The position numbers were made by a program, and so were the translations under genes. A stretch of DNA of 64,000 nucleotides, taken from CAYPTY01 sp964413935. GTDB lineage: Bacteria > Bacteroidota > Rhodothermia > Balneolales > Balneolaceae. The notes below the pieces were generated by a model. The model saw only the letters and a program-made list of their open reading frames with translations. It made no database searches and was not told the DNA's origin. The stretch is from assembly GCA_964413935.1 (NCBI GenBank), contig CAYPTY010000001.1, positions 62,001-126,000 of the forward strand. The letters are read 5' to 3'. The first letter of the stretch is position 1, and every line of letters begins with the position of its first letter. Positions 17,042 to 26,402 of the stretch are shown piece after piece.

Positions 17042-17768
17042 GCTCTTTCAGGAATTCATGGATCTTTCGGGCCAGCTCAACCGCACCCGGCGTATCGCTG
17101 TGCAGGCAGAGGGTATCCGCTTTGATCACTTTTGTCTGTCCGCCATGGGTCTTTACCTGCCCTTCCAGAACCAGCATGCGCACCTGCTCCAGAACCTTTT
17201 GCTCATTATGAATCACCGCATCGGTAAAGCTGCGGGACCGAAGCTGAAGATCCTCTTCATAAACACGGTCGGCGAATACTTCCGAAGCGTAACGGAGTCC
17301 GGATTGCCCGGCCGCTCTTTCCATCACAGATGCCGCAAGGCCGAAAAACAGAGCCTCCGGTGCCACAGCGGCCACCGCATCGGTAATGGACTGTGCAGTC
17401 TTAAGGTCACGGGCCGCCAGATTATACAATGCGCCGTGTGGTTTAACATGATTCAGCCTACCTCCCAGGGCCTCGATCATCCCTTTCAGAGCCGAGACCT
17501 GATAGCGAACCATAGCATTGATGTCAGAGACGGGCATCTTCATTTCCCGACGGCCAAATCCCTGCAAGTCCGGAAAAGCCGGATGCGCACCTACCGACAC
17601 CTCGTGTTCCAGTGCCAATTCAGTGGTAGACTGAATGGTGGAGGGATCTCCGGAATGGAATCCGCAGGCAATATTGCAGGATGAAATAAAGGGCATGATT
17701 TCATCATCACGGGAGCAGCTTTTGCCGTAGGATTCGCCAAGATCGCAGTTCAGGTCAATTTGTTTCAT
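17013..17768 (-). CDS. pxpA: 5-oxoprolinase subunit A (LamB/YcsF family)
   Basis: The 251-residue protein begins IDLNCDLGESYGKS and continues with ISSCNIACGFHSGDP, SVGAHPAFPDLQGFGRR and VKPHGALYNLA, the conserved blocks of the YcsF/PxpA family with metal-binding His and Asp residues. It is the amidohydrolase-like subunit of 5-oxoprolinase, which clears pyroglutamate formed by spontaneous glutamine cyclisation. Its start codon overlaps the stop of the upstream transporter gene by one base (TGATG), so it belongs to the same transcript. Confidence 0.93.
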   Translation of the reverse strand: MKQIDLNCDLGESYGKSCSRDDEIMPFISSCNIACGFHSGDPSTIQSTTELALEHEVSVGAHPAFPDLQGFGRREMKMPVSDINAMVRYQVSALKGMIEALGGRLNHVKPHGALYNLAARDLKTAQSITDAVAAVAPEALFFGLAASVMERAAGQSGLRYASEVFADRVYEEDLQLRSRSFTDAVIHNEQKVLEQVRMLVLEGQVKTHGGQTKVIKADTLCLHSDTPGAVELARKIHEFLKEHDVRIAAPE

Positions 17769-19006
17769 CAGATAAAATTAAAAACGGAATTCAAAGTTCT
17801 GAAACTAATGAACAGGGTTATCAGCACAACCACAAGGCCGGCTGTGTTCTGCAGCCTGGAATTGGTAAAGCTGCCCAGCAGGGATTTCTTATTCATAATA
17901 TAAAGCAGGAACACTGCGATTACCGGCAAAAGCAGTCCGTTGGCCACCTGTGCAAATCGGATGACTTCCACGGGTTTATACCCCAGGGAGGAGAAAACCG
18001 TACCTAGTGCCAGAATCACCAGCCAGACCGACTTGAAGCGCCGGTCCTTCAGTCCCGATTCCCAGCCCAGGATCCCCGATGCCGCATAAGCGGCCGCCAG
18101 CGGTGCCGTGATGGCAGAAGAAATACCGGCTGCAAACATACCGATACCCAGAAAAGCGGGCGCCAGCCTGCCAAGCGTGGGACGCAGCTGCTCGGCCATG
18201 TCCTGAATGCTTTCAACTTCGGATGTGGCTCCGCCCGCAACCGCCGCCGCGGAGGTTATTACAATCGCCATCGAAATAAACCCGCCGGTGAGGATGGCGG
18301 TGGTGTTCTCGGTTCGCACACCGCCCAGCTGCTCAGCCTTATTCCACTTTTCCTTTATGGATGAGGCATGCAAAAACAGATTGTAGGGAACCACGGTGGT
18401 TCCGATGAGAGCGATGGCCAGCATGAGATCATCGGCTGAGCCTGTTGAGGGAAGCAAGCCTCTTGCGATGCCTCCCAGATCGGGCTGCACCAGTATGGCT
18501 GTGATCAGGAAAACCACACTCATGATAATGACCAGAACCACCAGAAAACGCTGAATCCATTTGAAGGTACCTGAATTCAGCAGCCAGAATGCGATCCCAA
18601 AAATAAGCAGCGGCCAGAGACTTAGTTTCAGAGTGCCCAGCTCTACACTCAGATCTGCGACCAGCTGCTGACTGCCCAGCACAGCTCCGGAAATGTTACC
18701 GGCTTCATAGGCGGCATTGCCAATTACAATGGCAGAAAGAATGAGAATGATGCCCATCCATTTCAGCAGCGGATGACGGAGTTCTCTGCGGATGGCTTCA
18801 CCCAGCCCAGCCTGACTGATTAATCCCAGCCTGGCCGACATCTCCTGCAGGGTGATGGTAGCCAGAATGGAGAACAGCAGGGCCCATAGCAAAGCATAAC
18901 CTGCCTGCGCACCGGCAAGCGTACAAATGGTTAGGGTGCCCGGACCTATAAATGCCGCCGTAACCAGGGTACTGGGACCAAAAAAATGTTTGATTGATTT
19001 CAGCAT
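17768..19006 (-). CDS. NRAMP family divalent metal or related transporter
   Basis: The 412-residue protein has about eleven helices and the NRAMP first-helix pattern FIGPGTLTICTLAGAQAGYALLW, although the classical DPGN metal motif is replaced by GPGT. The sixth helix has TVVPYNLFLHAS in place of MPHN. These changes put it in the NRAMP-related group (YcsG-like) commonly linked to pxp genes, rather than among true Mn/Fe importers. Its substrate may therefore not be a metal; pyroglutamate or another partner is possible but unproven. It is the first gene of the unit leading to pxpABC and starts 92 bp from the divergent TetR gene. Confidence 0.8.
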   Translation of the reverse strand: MLKSIKHFFGPSTLVTAAFIGPGTLTICTLAGAQAGYALLWALLFSILATITLQEMSARLGLISQAGLGEAIRRELRHPLLKWMGIILILSAIVIGNAAYEAGNISGAVLGSQQLVADLSVELGTLKLSLWPLLIFGIAFWLLNSGTFKWIQRFLVVLVIIMSVVFLITAILVQPDLGGIARGLLPSTGSADDLMLAIALIGTTVVPYNLFLHASSIKEKWNKAEQLGGVRTENTTAILTGGFISMAIVITSAAAVAGGATSEVESIQDMAEQLRPTLGRLAPAFLGIGMFAAGISSAITAPLAAAYAASGILGWESGLKDRRFKSVWLVILALGTVFSSLGYKPVEVIRFAQVANGLLLPVIAVFLLYIMNKKSLLGSFTNSRLQNTAGLVVVLITLFISFRTLNSVFNFI

Positions 19007-19098
19007 CTGCCGGGCAAAGTAACCAATGCCTTTTTAAAACTTAATTTTTTCAGTTCTACGAACCTTTTTAAGTTGTCCGGTCTAATAATTCAGCAATT

Positions 19099-19686
19099 GT
19101 GAATAAAAAGTACAGCAGAGAAGAAATCATCGAAAAGGGGATCCGCCTCTTCCGGACCTCAGGCTACCACAAAACGGGGATTCAGGAAATCCTGAAAGCC
19201 TGCGACATCCCCAAAGGCTCCTTCTACAATTATTTCTACAGCAAGGAAGCCTATGCCATAGCCTGCATCAAACAATACAGCAATGAGATTCTGGAATACT
19301 GGCAGGCCATTGAACATTCCGAAGAATTGAATGGAGAACAAAAAGTGAATGCGGCATTTAAGGTTTTGTTCGATGACTACAATGAGGCTGATTTCAGCCA
19401 GACCTGCCTGCTGGGCAATCTGTCACTGGAAATGGGGAGCATCAACGAAGAAATGGCGGCATTGATTGAGGAAAGCTGGAACCAGTGGAAGGAGAGCCTG
19501 CGACACATGATTCAGGACGCGCGGGAAGAAGGCAGCTTCAGTAACAAATGGTCATCAGCAGCCATCACCAATTTTCTGTTCGATGTGTACTACGGCATCC
19601 TGAACCGCATCAAAATTGAGCAAAACGCACTGCCCATAAAACAGTTCTTCACAGTTTATATGCCGCTGATGCAGCATAAAGACTGA
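19099..19686 (+). CDS. TetR/AcrR family transcriptional regulator
   Basis: The 195-residue protein starts with GTG (MNKKYSREEI). The N-terminal helix-turn-helix is clear: IIEKGIRLFRTSGYHKTGIQ then ILKACDIPKGSFYNYFYSKE. The C-terminal ligand domain includes QTCLLGNLSLEMG, which is typical of one AcrR-like subgroup. It is transcribed away from the NRAMP-pxp operon and most likely represses that operon, its own gene or both from the 92-bp shared region. The inducer is unknown. Its end is 15 bp from the convergent DUF420 gene. Confidence 0.87.
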   Translation: MNKKYSREEIIEKGIRLFRTSGYHKTGIQEILKACDIPKGSFYNYFYSKEAYAIACIKQYSNEILEYWQAIEHSEELNGEQKVNAAFKVLFDDYNEADFSQTCLLGNLSLEMGSINEEMAALIEESWNQWKESLRHMIQDAREEGSFSNKWSSAAITNFLFDVYYGILNRIKIEQNALPIKQFFTVYMPLMQHKD

Positions 19687-19701
19687 TCCGCACGAATCTG
19701 A

Positions 19702-20307
19702 TCAGGGATTAAAGGCCTTCAGGAAAATCACGATCAGGACTCCGGTCACCGACACATACAGCCAAACAGGGAATGTCACTTTAGCAATCTTCCGGTGCCT
19801 GCTGATCTTTCCGGAAAGGGAAAAGTAAAAGGTGGTGAGTACCAGCGGAACCACAAAGAGTGAAAGAAAAACGTGGGTAATCAGGATAAAATAGTAGATA
19901 TAGCGGATGAATCCCTCGGCTTCAAACGTGGTGTCACCCTGATAGGTGTGGTAAACGATGTAGCTCACCAGAAAAAAGGTGGATGAAATAAAAGCAGCGA
20001 TCATCTGCTTCATGTGCAGACTGTATTTCTTTTTCCGGATTGACTGGAATCCCAGGATCAGCAGAATGGTGCTTATGCCATTCAGCGTTGCATTCACATA
20101 GGGAAGATTGGCGGTCCAGCCCATGCTGTCTTCGGCTCCCGGATTGAAGTAAATCAGCCACACCAGAAACAGGGAGGCAATCACACTGATCCCAATGATA
20201 ACGGCGATGGCTTTATTCGTTTCTACGCCTTTAAGTATACTGAGCTGACTGATGTTTTGTGCTGAATCTGACATCTTGTTTGACAGGCTTTTGGGGTTCA
20301 CGCTCAA
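19702..20307 (-). CDS. DUF420 membrane protein (YozB/CtaM-like)
   Basis: The 201-residue protein has about five helices and the DUF420 core: LPYVNATLNGISTILLILGF, then HMKQMIAAFISSTFFLVSYIVYH and the C-terminal HRKIAKVTFPVWLYVSVTGV with conserved His residues. In Firmicutes the DUF420 protein CtaM/YozB is needed for a functional heme-copper oxidase. Here the gene lies divergently next to the ACIII-caa3 operon, which supports a role in oxidase maturation; that is inference from context. ATG at 20274 (MSDSAQ) is an alternative start that would drop eleven residues. Confidence 0.83.
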   Translation of the reverse strand: MSVNPKSLSNKMSDSAQNISQLSILKGVETNKAIAVIIGISVIASLFLVWLIYFNPGAEDSMGWTANLPYVNATLNGISTILLILGFQSIRKKKYSLHMKQMIAAFISSTFFLVSYIVYHTYQGDTTFEAEGFIRYIYYFILITHVFLSLFVVPLVLTTFYFSLSGKISRHRKIAKVTFPVWLYVSVTGVLIVIFLKAFNP

Positions 20308-20665
20308 AAAGTACGCCCTATTACATCAGAATAATCTATAACGTTCTTAAACCGCTTAATTAGATTCGCTCTAATTAAAGGATGTATATTTTAAATTACT
20401 GTAGCCCATTGATTTATCGTTACTTAAACATCGAAGTAATTCATGGATTAGCACCGTAATGTTGAATTAACTTTCCTGAGGCATTTTTTACAAATCTCAT
20501 TATATTTTGCGCACGTGTCGACCAAGTGCTTGAACTGTTTCAAGGGCGGCAAATTCATTAAGTCGGAAGTTTCGCTTCCGATAATGAAAATCAAGCTTCA
20601 AGGCTATTCATCGATACATCAAAGAATCAGTTCGTTAGTAGAACACAAACTTATTATATCGCTAT
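20308..20665 (+). promoter_or_regulatory. Long structured leader between DUF420 and actA
   Basis: This 358-bp gap holds no gene. Three inverted repeats are visible: 20356-20378 (arms TTAATTAGA and TCTAATTAA, 5-nt spacer), 20529-20544 (CTTGAA/TTCAAG, 4-nt loop) and 20556-20586 (CATTA plus T-CGGAAG paired with CTTCCG-A plus TAATG, with a 2-nt bulge and TTTCG loop). The first is AT-rich and suits an operator near the promoters. The other two lie 80-140 bases before actA and suit an mRNA leader. No clear -35/-10 pair was found. Confidence 0.45.
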
Positions 20666-21310
20666 ATGGCTCAGATTTTTCCTAAGTGGGTAAATGGTGT
20701 ACCCCGCAAGCTGCTGATTGGATTAATCGTTCTTGTCAATGTTATCGTTTTCGGTGTCTGGTATTTCTTTTCTCCAGAATATACTGATGTAGGTTATGCG
20801 CCCGAACAACCCGTCCCTTACAGCCACAAACTGCACGTCGGGCAATTAGGCATGGACTGCCAGTATTGCCATACCTCTGTGTATGAATCCAAGCAGGCTA
20901 ATATTCCGGCTACACAGACTTGTATGAATTGCCACAATCAGATTAAAACCGACAGTGAAAAACTTACCCTGGTCAGAGATAGCTGGGAAACGGGTGAGCC
21001 CATTGAGTGGATCAGAGTGCACAATCTTGCTGATTATGCCTACTTCAATCATGCCGCTCACGTGAATGTGGGTGTGGGTTGCGAAAGCTGCCATGGTCGC
21101 ATCGATAAAATGGAAGTGGTTTATCAGGCTGAGAATTTATCCATGGGCTGGTGCCTGGATTGCCACCGGGCTCCCGAAGAATATCTACGCCCCATCGAAG
21201 AAGTTACAACCATGGGCTACGAAGTTGAAAACCAGGTTGAACTGGGAAGAGCACTTGTATCCAAAAACAATGTTCACCCGCCAACCTACTGTCAGGGCTG
21301 CCATTACTGA
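20666..21310 (+). CDS. actA: Alternative complex III subunit ActA, pentaheme cytochrome c
   Basis: The 214-residue protein has one N-terminal membrane helix (about residues 14-35) and five CxxCH heme motifs at 65-69, 86-90, 139-143, 163-167 and 209-213, the last directly at the C-terminus. Helix plus five hemes is the standard ActA form. In ACIII the hemes lead electrons from the ActB side towards the cytochrome c acceptor on the periplasmic face. It is the first gene of the respiratory operon, follows the long leader, and is separated from actB by 54 bp. Confidence 0.93.
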   Translation: MAQIFPKWVNGVPRKLLIGLIVLVNVIVFGVWYFFSPEYTDVGYAPEQPVPYSHKLHVGQLGMDCQYCHTSVYESKQANIPATQTCMNCHNQIKTDSEKLTLVRDSWETGEPIEWIRVHNLADYAYFNHAAHVNVGVGCESCHGRIDKMEVVYQAENLSMGWCLDCHRAPEEYLRPIEEVTTMGYEVENQVELGRALVSKNNVHPPTYCQGCHY

Positions 21311-21364
21311 TTCTACGATATATAAGGTAACACAGATATTAATCTCTATATCAGTCTCGCATAA

Positions 21365-24300
21365 ATGAGTGAAGTAAAAACAAATACTTACTGGAAAAGC
21401 CTGAACGAACTGGCTAAGAATGCGGAATATGAGAAGTTTGTACACCGCGAATTTCCGGAAAACGCAACGGAACTCACTGACGGTGTATCCCGTCGCGGAT
21501 TCCTCAAAGTAATGGGGGCTTCCATTGCACTGGCCGGCTTTGCAGCCTGCAGACGTCCGGTTCAGAAGATCCTGCCTTACTCAAAGCAGCCAGAAGACAT
21601 TGTACCGGGTATTCCTCTTTTTTATGCGACTTCTATGCCGTTCCAGGGCAACCTGACCGGACTGGTAGTTGAGAATCATGAAGGTCGGCCTACCAAGCTG
21701 GAAGGGAATGATATGCATCCTGCCAGCGGAGGCAACACCAATGCCTACCATCAGGCCGCCATCCTGAGCATGTATGACCAGGAGCGATCCAGAAAAATTT
21801 TAAATCAGGGCGAGGAAGCCACACTTGAAGATTTTGTTTCTGCTGCAGGCACCCATTTCAGTGACCGAAGCCGTAAAGTGGTATTCATTTCTGAAGCCAA
21901 CTCCTCTCCTACTTATAATGCAATCAAGGAGAAGGCACAGCGACAGTTCAGAAACGCTTCCTGGGTTACCTATGAGCCTTTTTCTGAAGAAAACAGTATG
22001 CTGGGTACAGAGCTAGCCTTTGGTGAGCCGCTCAGAGCCTACATGAATCTGGCGGATGCCAATGTTGTTGTTTCCCTGAATGATGACTTCCTCGGAGCAA
22101 CCCACCCGAATAATGTGGATTATGCGAAACAGTTTTCTGCTCGCCGCAAAAGCGTAGACTCAAATGGCAGCATGAATCGCTTGTATGTGATTGAAGATTC
22201 ATTCAGCATCACCGGTTCTTCTGCGGATAACCGACTGAAACTGAAGGCCAGCCAGATTCAGGATTTCACCTTTGCCCTGGCGGCAGAGCTTTCTTCACGA
22301 ATAAGCGGACTGGGCGCTTACTCCGATATCAGCAACGAATTTACCGGCCACATATGGATTTCAGCCCTGGCCGACGACCTGATTGAGAACCAGAGCGAGT
22401 GCGTGGTTACGGCCGGCCTGCAACACGGTCCGCAGGTGCACGCAACCGTTGCCGCCATTAATCTGGCCCTCGGCAACCTGAACAATACCGTTAGTTACCA
22501 CCGGGTACCTCACCTTACGGAAGGTTTTACCACTGCCGATTTTGAAAATGCCGTAACCGGCATCGATGAGGAGACCACGGTTGTGCTCATCGGTACCAAT
22601 CCTGCTTACAGCGCTTACAGCAACCTGAATGTAGCCGGCGCCCTGGAAAAAGCGGAAATGGTGATTCACCTTTCCGATTATGTGGATGAAACCTCCAAAC
22701 TGGCCAACTGGCATGTGAACCGGGCTCACTTCCTGGAGATGTGGGGCGACGGACATTCCTTCACCGGCAGCCGATCCATCATTCAGCCTCAGATTGAGCC
22801 TCTTTTCGGCGGTCTGAGTGAAATGGAATTCCTGAATATCATTGTGGAAGGCAGCTTCACCAAAGGATATGAGCTGGTTCAGAAAACCTGGAAAAGTGTT
22901 TACCGAAATAATTTTGAAAGTAAGTGGAGAACCGTTCTCCATGATGGTGTAGACGATAACGAAGCCTTTACCGCTGTAAACGCCCGTCTTTCCCGCTCTT
23001 TCAACCGTGATATTTCCACTTATTTCCGCAACAGCACACAGCTTGCCGGAATGGAAATTGTTATCCGCCCGGATGCCTCCCTTTTCGATGGCCGCTTCGC
23101 CAATAACGGCTGGCTGCAGGAGCTACCCGACCCGATGACCAAGATCACCTGGGATAATGTGGCCCTGATGAGCCCGAAAACTGCCGAAGAGCAGGGCTTG
23201 GAAAACGAAGATCTTATCACACTGACGGTGGATGGCAACAGTGTAACCCTTCCGGCCTGGATTCAGCCCGGCCATGTGGATGAAGCCATCACTGTACACA
23301 CCGGTTATGGTCGAAAGGGAATCGGTTCGGTTGCCGATGTTGATGAAACCGGTGGCGGTGGCGTTGACATCAGCCCCATCCGGACCACTTCAACCGCTTT
23401 CTTCTCCAATGTGAGTCTGAGCAAAACCGGCGAAACCTATCAGATCGCCTGTGTACAGGATCACCACTCCCTCGAAGGCCGCGATATTTACCGTGAAGCC
23501 ACGCTGACGGAGTACAACGAGAATCCGGAAGTCAATTCCTTCAAAGAAATTCATACTTACGAGGTACCGGGACTCAAAGAAGCCCGCGCCAAAGGCGAAG
23601 ATGTACCTATTTCTCTATTCGATGAGCAGACTTACCCGGATTATGAGCCACAATGGGGTATGGTTATCGATCTTAACTCCTGCTTTGGTTGTGGGGTCTG
23701 CGTAATCGCCTGTCAGTCAGAGAACAACATCCCGGTTATCGGGAAGCGTGAGGTAAGTCGCGGACGCGAAATGCACTGGATCCGCAACGACCGCTACTTT
23801 GTGAGCTCCGGCGACACCAAAGAACAGAATGTAAATGATGACAACCTGCGTGCCGTGCACCAGCCGATTCCTTGTATGCACTGCGAGCTGGCACCCTGTG
23901 AGCAGGTTTGTCCGGTAGCCGCTACCACCCACAGCGAAGATGGCATGAATCAGATGACCTACAACCGCTGTATCGGTACCCGTTACTGTGCCAACAACTG
24001 TCCATACAAAGTACGTCGCTTCAACTTCTTCAACTATGCGAAGGAGTACTTAACCACCGGTGATGATCCTGAAATCATACAGATGGCCATGAACCCTGAG
24101 GTAACGGTTCGTTTCCGCGGGGTTATGGAAAAATGTACTTACTGTGCGCAGCGTGTGAACCGAGCCAAAATCGACTCCAAAATCGATACCGGCTCTCCAA
24201 AACCGGCTGACGGAACTGTAGTTACCGCCTGTCAGCAGGCTTGCCCGGCTGATGCCATCTACTTCGGCGACCTCACTGACGAAAACAGCGAAGTGGTGAA

Positions 24301-24406
24301 AATGAAACGCAGCAACCGCGACTTCCAGGTGCTTGAAGAGCTGAACACGCGCCCAAGAACTTCTTATGCAGCGAAACTCAGAAACCCAAATCCTGCATTA
24401 GCCTAA
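21365..24406 (+). CDS. actB: Alternative complex III subunit ActB, Fe-S and molybdopterin-like protein
   Basis: The 1013-residue protein has an N-terminal twin-arginine type segment (VSRRGFLKVMGASIALAGFAAC), whose AGFAAC end could also be a lipobox. A large region like a molybdopterin oxidoreductase follows (about 60-720), which in ACIII carries no cofactor. The C-terminal third is a four-cluster ferredoxin module: CFGCGVCVIAC, CMHCELAPCEQVCP, CIGTRYCANNCP, CTYC and CQQACP. ActB receives electrons from quinol at ActC and passes them to the hemes of ActA and ActE. The fusion of the two parts in one chain is the normal ActB layout in this group. Confidence 0.93.
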   Translation: MSEVKTNTYWKSLNELAKNAEYEKFVHREFPENATELTDGVSRRGFLKVMGASIALAGFAACRRPVQKILPYSKQPEDIVPGIPLFYATSMPFQGNLTGLVVENHEGRPTKLEGNDMHPASGGNTNAYHQAAILSMYDQERSRKILNQGEEATLEDFVSAAGTHFSDRSRKVVFISEANSSPTYNAIKEKAQRQFRNASWVTYEPFSEENSMLGTELAFGEPLRAYMNLADANVVVSLNDDFLGATHPNNVDYAKQFSARRKSVDSNGSMNRLYVIEDSFSITGSSADNRLKLKASQIQDFTFALAAELSSRISGLGAYSDISNEFTGHIWISALADDLIENQSECVVTAGLQHGPQVHATVAAINLALGNLNNTVSYHRVPHLTEGFTTADFENAVTGIDEETTVVLIGTNPAYSAYSNLNVAGALEKAEMVIHLSDYVDETSKLANWHVNRAHFLEMWGDGHSFTGSRSIIQPQIEPLFGGLSEMEFLNIIVEGSFTKGYELVQKTWKSVYRNNFESKWRTVLHDGVDDNEAFTAVNARLSRSFNRDISTYFRNSTQLAGMEIVIRPDASLFDGRFANNGWLQELPDPMTKITWDNVALMSPKTAEEQGLENEDLITLTVDGNSVTLPAWIQPGHVDEAITVHTGYGRKGIGSVADVDETGGGGVDISPIRTTSTAFFSNVSLSKTGETYQIACVQDHHSLEGRDIYREATLTEYNENPEVNSFKEIHTYEVPGLKEARAKGEDVPISLFDEQTYPDYEPQWGMVIDLNSCFGCGVCVIACQSENNIPVIGKREVSRGREMHWIRNDRYFVSSGDTKEQNVNDDNLRAVHQPIPCMHCELAPCEQVCPVAATTHSEDGMNQMTYNRCIGTRYCANNCPYKVRRFNFFNYAKEYLTTGDDPEIIQMAMNPEVTVRFRGVMEKCTYCAQRVNRAKIDSKIDTGSPKPADGTVVTACQQACPADAIYFGDLTDENSEVVKMKRSNRDFQVLEELNTRPRTSYAAKLRNPNPALA

Positions 24407-24423
24407 ATTCGGAAACGTAATTT

Positions 24424-25857
24424 ATGAGCAGAACCTACGAATACATACCTGAACCTACCCTCGTCAAGGGAAATCACGATTTCTCCAGTATCACCAAGCT
24501 GGTAACGGACGTTAACCTGCGTCCGGCACCCAAAGGCTGGTATCTGGCAACCGGAGCATCCTTTCTGCTGCTGAACGTGCTGTTGGTCAGCATCGCTTAT
24601 CTGGTGTGGGAAGGAACCGGGATCTGGGGACTGAATAACCCGGTCGGCTGGGGTTGGGCCATCATCAACTTTGTATGGTGGGTCGGTATTGGTCACGCCG
24701 GAACCCTGATTTCCGCTATTCTTTTCCTGTTCCGGCAGGATTGGCGTACGGCCATCAACCGTTTTGCCGAAGCGATGACCATTTTTGCCGTGATGTGTGC
24801 CGGGGTGTTCCCTGCCATTCACGTTGGACGTATCTGGGTGATCTACTGGGTATTCCCGATTCCGAATCAGATGCAGATGTGGCCGAACTTCAACTCTCCA
24901 CTGCTCTGGGACGTATTTGCAGTATCTACCTATTTCACCGTTTCCCTGCTCTTCTGGTACGTAGGACTTGTTCCTGATTTTGCAACACTTAGAGACCGAA
25001 TTAAAAACAAATGGGGCAAGATGGCCTACGCCATTGCCGCCCTGGGCTGGACCGGTTCTAACCGTAACTGGTGGAACTATGAAAAAGCCTACATGATCCT
25101 TGCCGGACTGGCAACACCGCTGGTACTTTCGGTTCACACCATTGTATCCTTTGACTTCGCGGTTTCCCTTATCCCCGGCTGGCACACTACCATTTTCCCG
25201 CCCTACTTCGTTGCCGGCGCCATTTTCTCCGGCTTTGCGATGGTGCTTACACTCATGATTGTTGCCCGTAAAATCTACGGCATGAAGGATATCATGACCG
25301 ATGACCACATCGAAAAAATGAACATCATTATTATGGTAACCGGTTCCATGGTTGGTTTCGCTTATATGATGGAATTCTTCATTGCCTGGTACAGTGGTGT
25401 GGAATACGAAAAAGCCATTTTCATCAAACGGGCCACCGGTCAGTATGCGTGGGCTTACTGGACGATGATGACCTGTAACGTACTTTCTCCACAGTTCTTC
25501 TGGTCCAAGAAACTCCGAAGAAATGTGGCCTTCACCTTTTTCATCTCCATCGTGGTGAATATCGGTATGTGGTTTGAGCGATTCGTGATTACCGTTACCT
25601 CCCTTTCGCAGGATTACCTGCCTTCTTCCTGGGATTATTACTCCCCAACCATCTGGGACGTACTCACCTATGTTGGAACCTTCGGCCTTTTCTTCACCAT
25701 GTTCCTGCTCTTCCTGCGTTTCTTCCCGATGATTGCCATCGCAGAAATTAAGGCTATCCTGCCGCAGGCAGATCCGCATAACTATAATGATGACAAAGAA
25801 TTTGAGGCTCCCAAACTGGAAGTACCTGAACCCAAATCTAAGGAGGTTGTAGCCTGA
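24424..25857 (+). CDS. actC: Alternative complex III subunit ActC, NrfD-type quinol oxidising subunit
   Basis: The 477-residue protein has about ten membrane helices and the NrfD/PsrC fold, with WWVGIGHAGTLISAILF and RFAEAMTIFAVMCAG in the early helices and SVHTIVSFDFAVSLIPGWH in the middle. In solved ACIII structures this subunit holds the menaquinol oxidation site beside the ActB 3Fe-4S cluster and may take part in proton movement. It starts 17 bp after actB and its stop overlaps the start of actD by one base. Confidence 0.93.
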   Translation: MSRTYEYIPEPTLVKGNHDFSSITKLVTDVNLRPAPKGWYLATGASFLLLNVLLVSIAYLVWEGTGIWGLNNPVGWGWAIINFVWWVGIGHAGTLISAILFLFRQDWRTAINRFAEAMTIFAVMCAGVFPAIHVGRIWVIYWVFPIPNQMQMWPNFNSPLLWDVFAVSTYFTVSLLFWYVGLVPDFATLRDRIKNKWGKMAYAIAALGWTGSNRNWWNYEKAYMILAGLATPLVLSVHTIVSFDFAVSLIPGWHTTIFPPYFVAGAIFSGFAMVLTLMIVARKIYGMKDIMTDDHIEKMNIIIMVTGSMVGFAYMMEFFIAWYSGVEYEKAIFIKRATGQYAWAYWTMMTCNVLSPQFFWSKKLRRNVAFTFFISIVVNIGMWFERFVITVTSLSQDYLPSSWDYYSPTIWDVLTYVGTFGLFFTMFLLFLRFFPMIAIAEIKAILPQADPHNYNDDKEFEAPKLEVPEPKSKEVVA

Positions 25858-26402
25858 TGAGTGCCGATAACAACAACCTTTATGGTATAATCGCGGAATA
25901 CCGCAATCCGAAAGAGCTGATCGATGCCGCCCGAAAGGTAAATCAGTCCGGATTCACCAAATTTGATACCTACAGCCCATTTCCTATCCACGGAATGGAC
26001 AAGGCCATGAGCCTGAAGAAGTCCAAACTGGGCTGGATCGTAATCGGACATGGAATTTTAGGATTCACTGGTGCACTGGCCATGATGTATTTCATGTCTG
26101 TGATCGATTATCCAATCAACATCAGCGGGAAGCCGTTTTTTAACGCCCCTGCCTGGGTGCCCATCACCTTTGAGCTTACTGTACTGTTATCCGCATTCGG
26201 AGCGGTTTTCGGAATGTTCTTCCTGAACGGACTCCCAAGACTGCATAATCCGCTTTTTTCTGTAGAGCGTTTCAAGAAAGCCACTGATGACGGATTTTTT
26301 GTGTGTGTGGAATCCAGCGATAAGCAATTTGAAGCCGAAAAGGTTCGAAAAATGCTTGAGGAGGCCGGTGCTACCCACATCGAAGAAATTTATGACCAAT
26401 AA
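25857..26402 (+). CDS. actD: Alternative complex III subunit ActD (DUF3341)
   Basis: The 181-residue protein is a DUF3341 member: the N-terminal soluble part has GIIAEYRNPKELIDAARKV and TYSPFPIHGMD, then two membrane helices (about 60-85 and 100-122), then a C-terminal soluble domain with DDGFFVCVES and IEEIYDQ. ActD is a structural membrane subunit that contacts ActC and ActF; it carries no cofactor. It is coupled to both neighbours: TGATG with actC and an 11-bp overlap with the chosen actE start. Confidence 0.93.
   Translation: MSADNNNLYGIIAEYRNPKELIDAARKVNQSGFTKFDTYSPFPIHGMDKAMSLKKSKLGWIVIGHGILGFTGALAMMYFMSVIDYPINISGKPFFNAPAWVPITFELTVLLSAFGAVFGMFFLNGLPRLHNPLFSVERFKKATDDGFFVCVESSDKQFEAEKVRKMLEEAGATHIEEIYDQ

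Noticed and set aside
20486..20510. Promoter elements TTTACA and TATATT upstream of actA
   Set aside because: The spacing of only 8 bp does not fit a sigma-70 promoter, and the match to the Bacteroidota -7 motif TAnnTTTG is off by one base. I could not place the promoter with confidence.
24403..25779. A 458-codon open frame on the minus strand opposite actC
   Set aside because: It is opposite a clear ActC gene, and its predicted product is rich in His, Gly and Asn without any known domain. The frame is open because of codon bias in the real gene.
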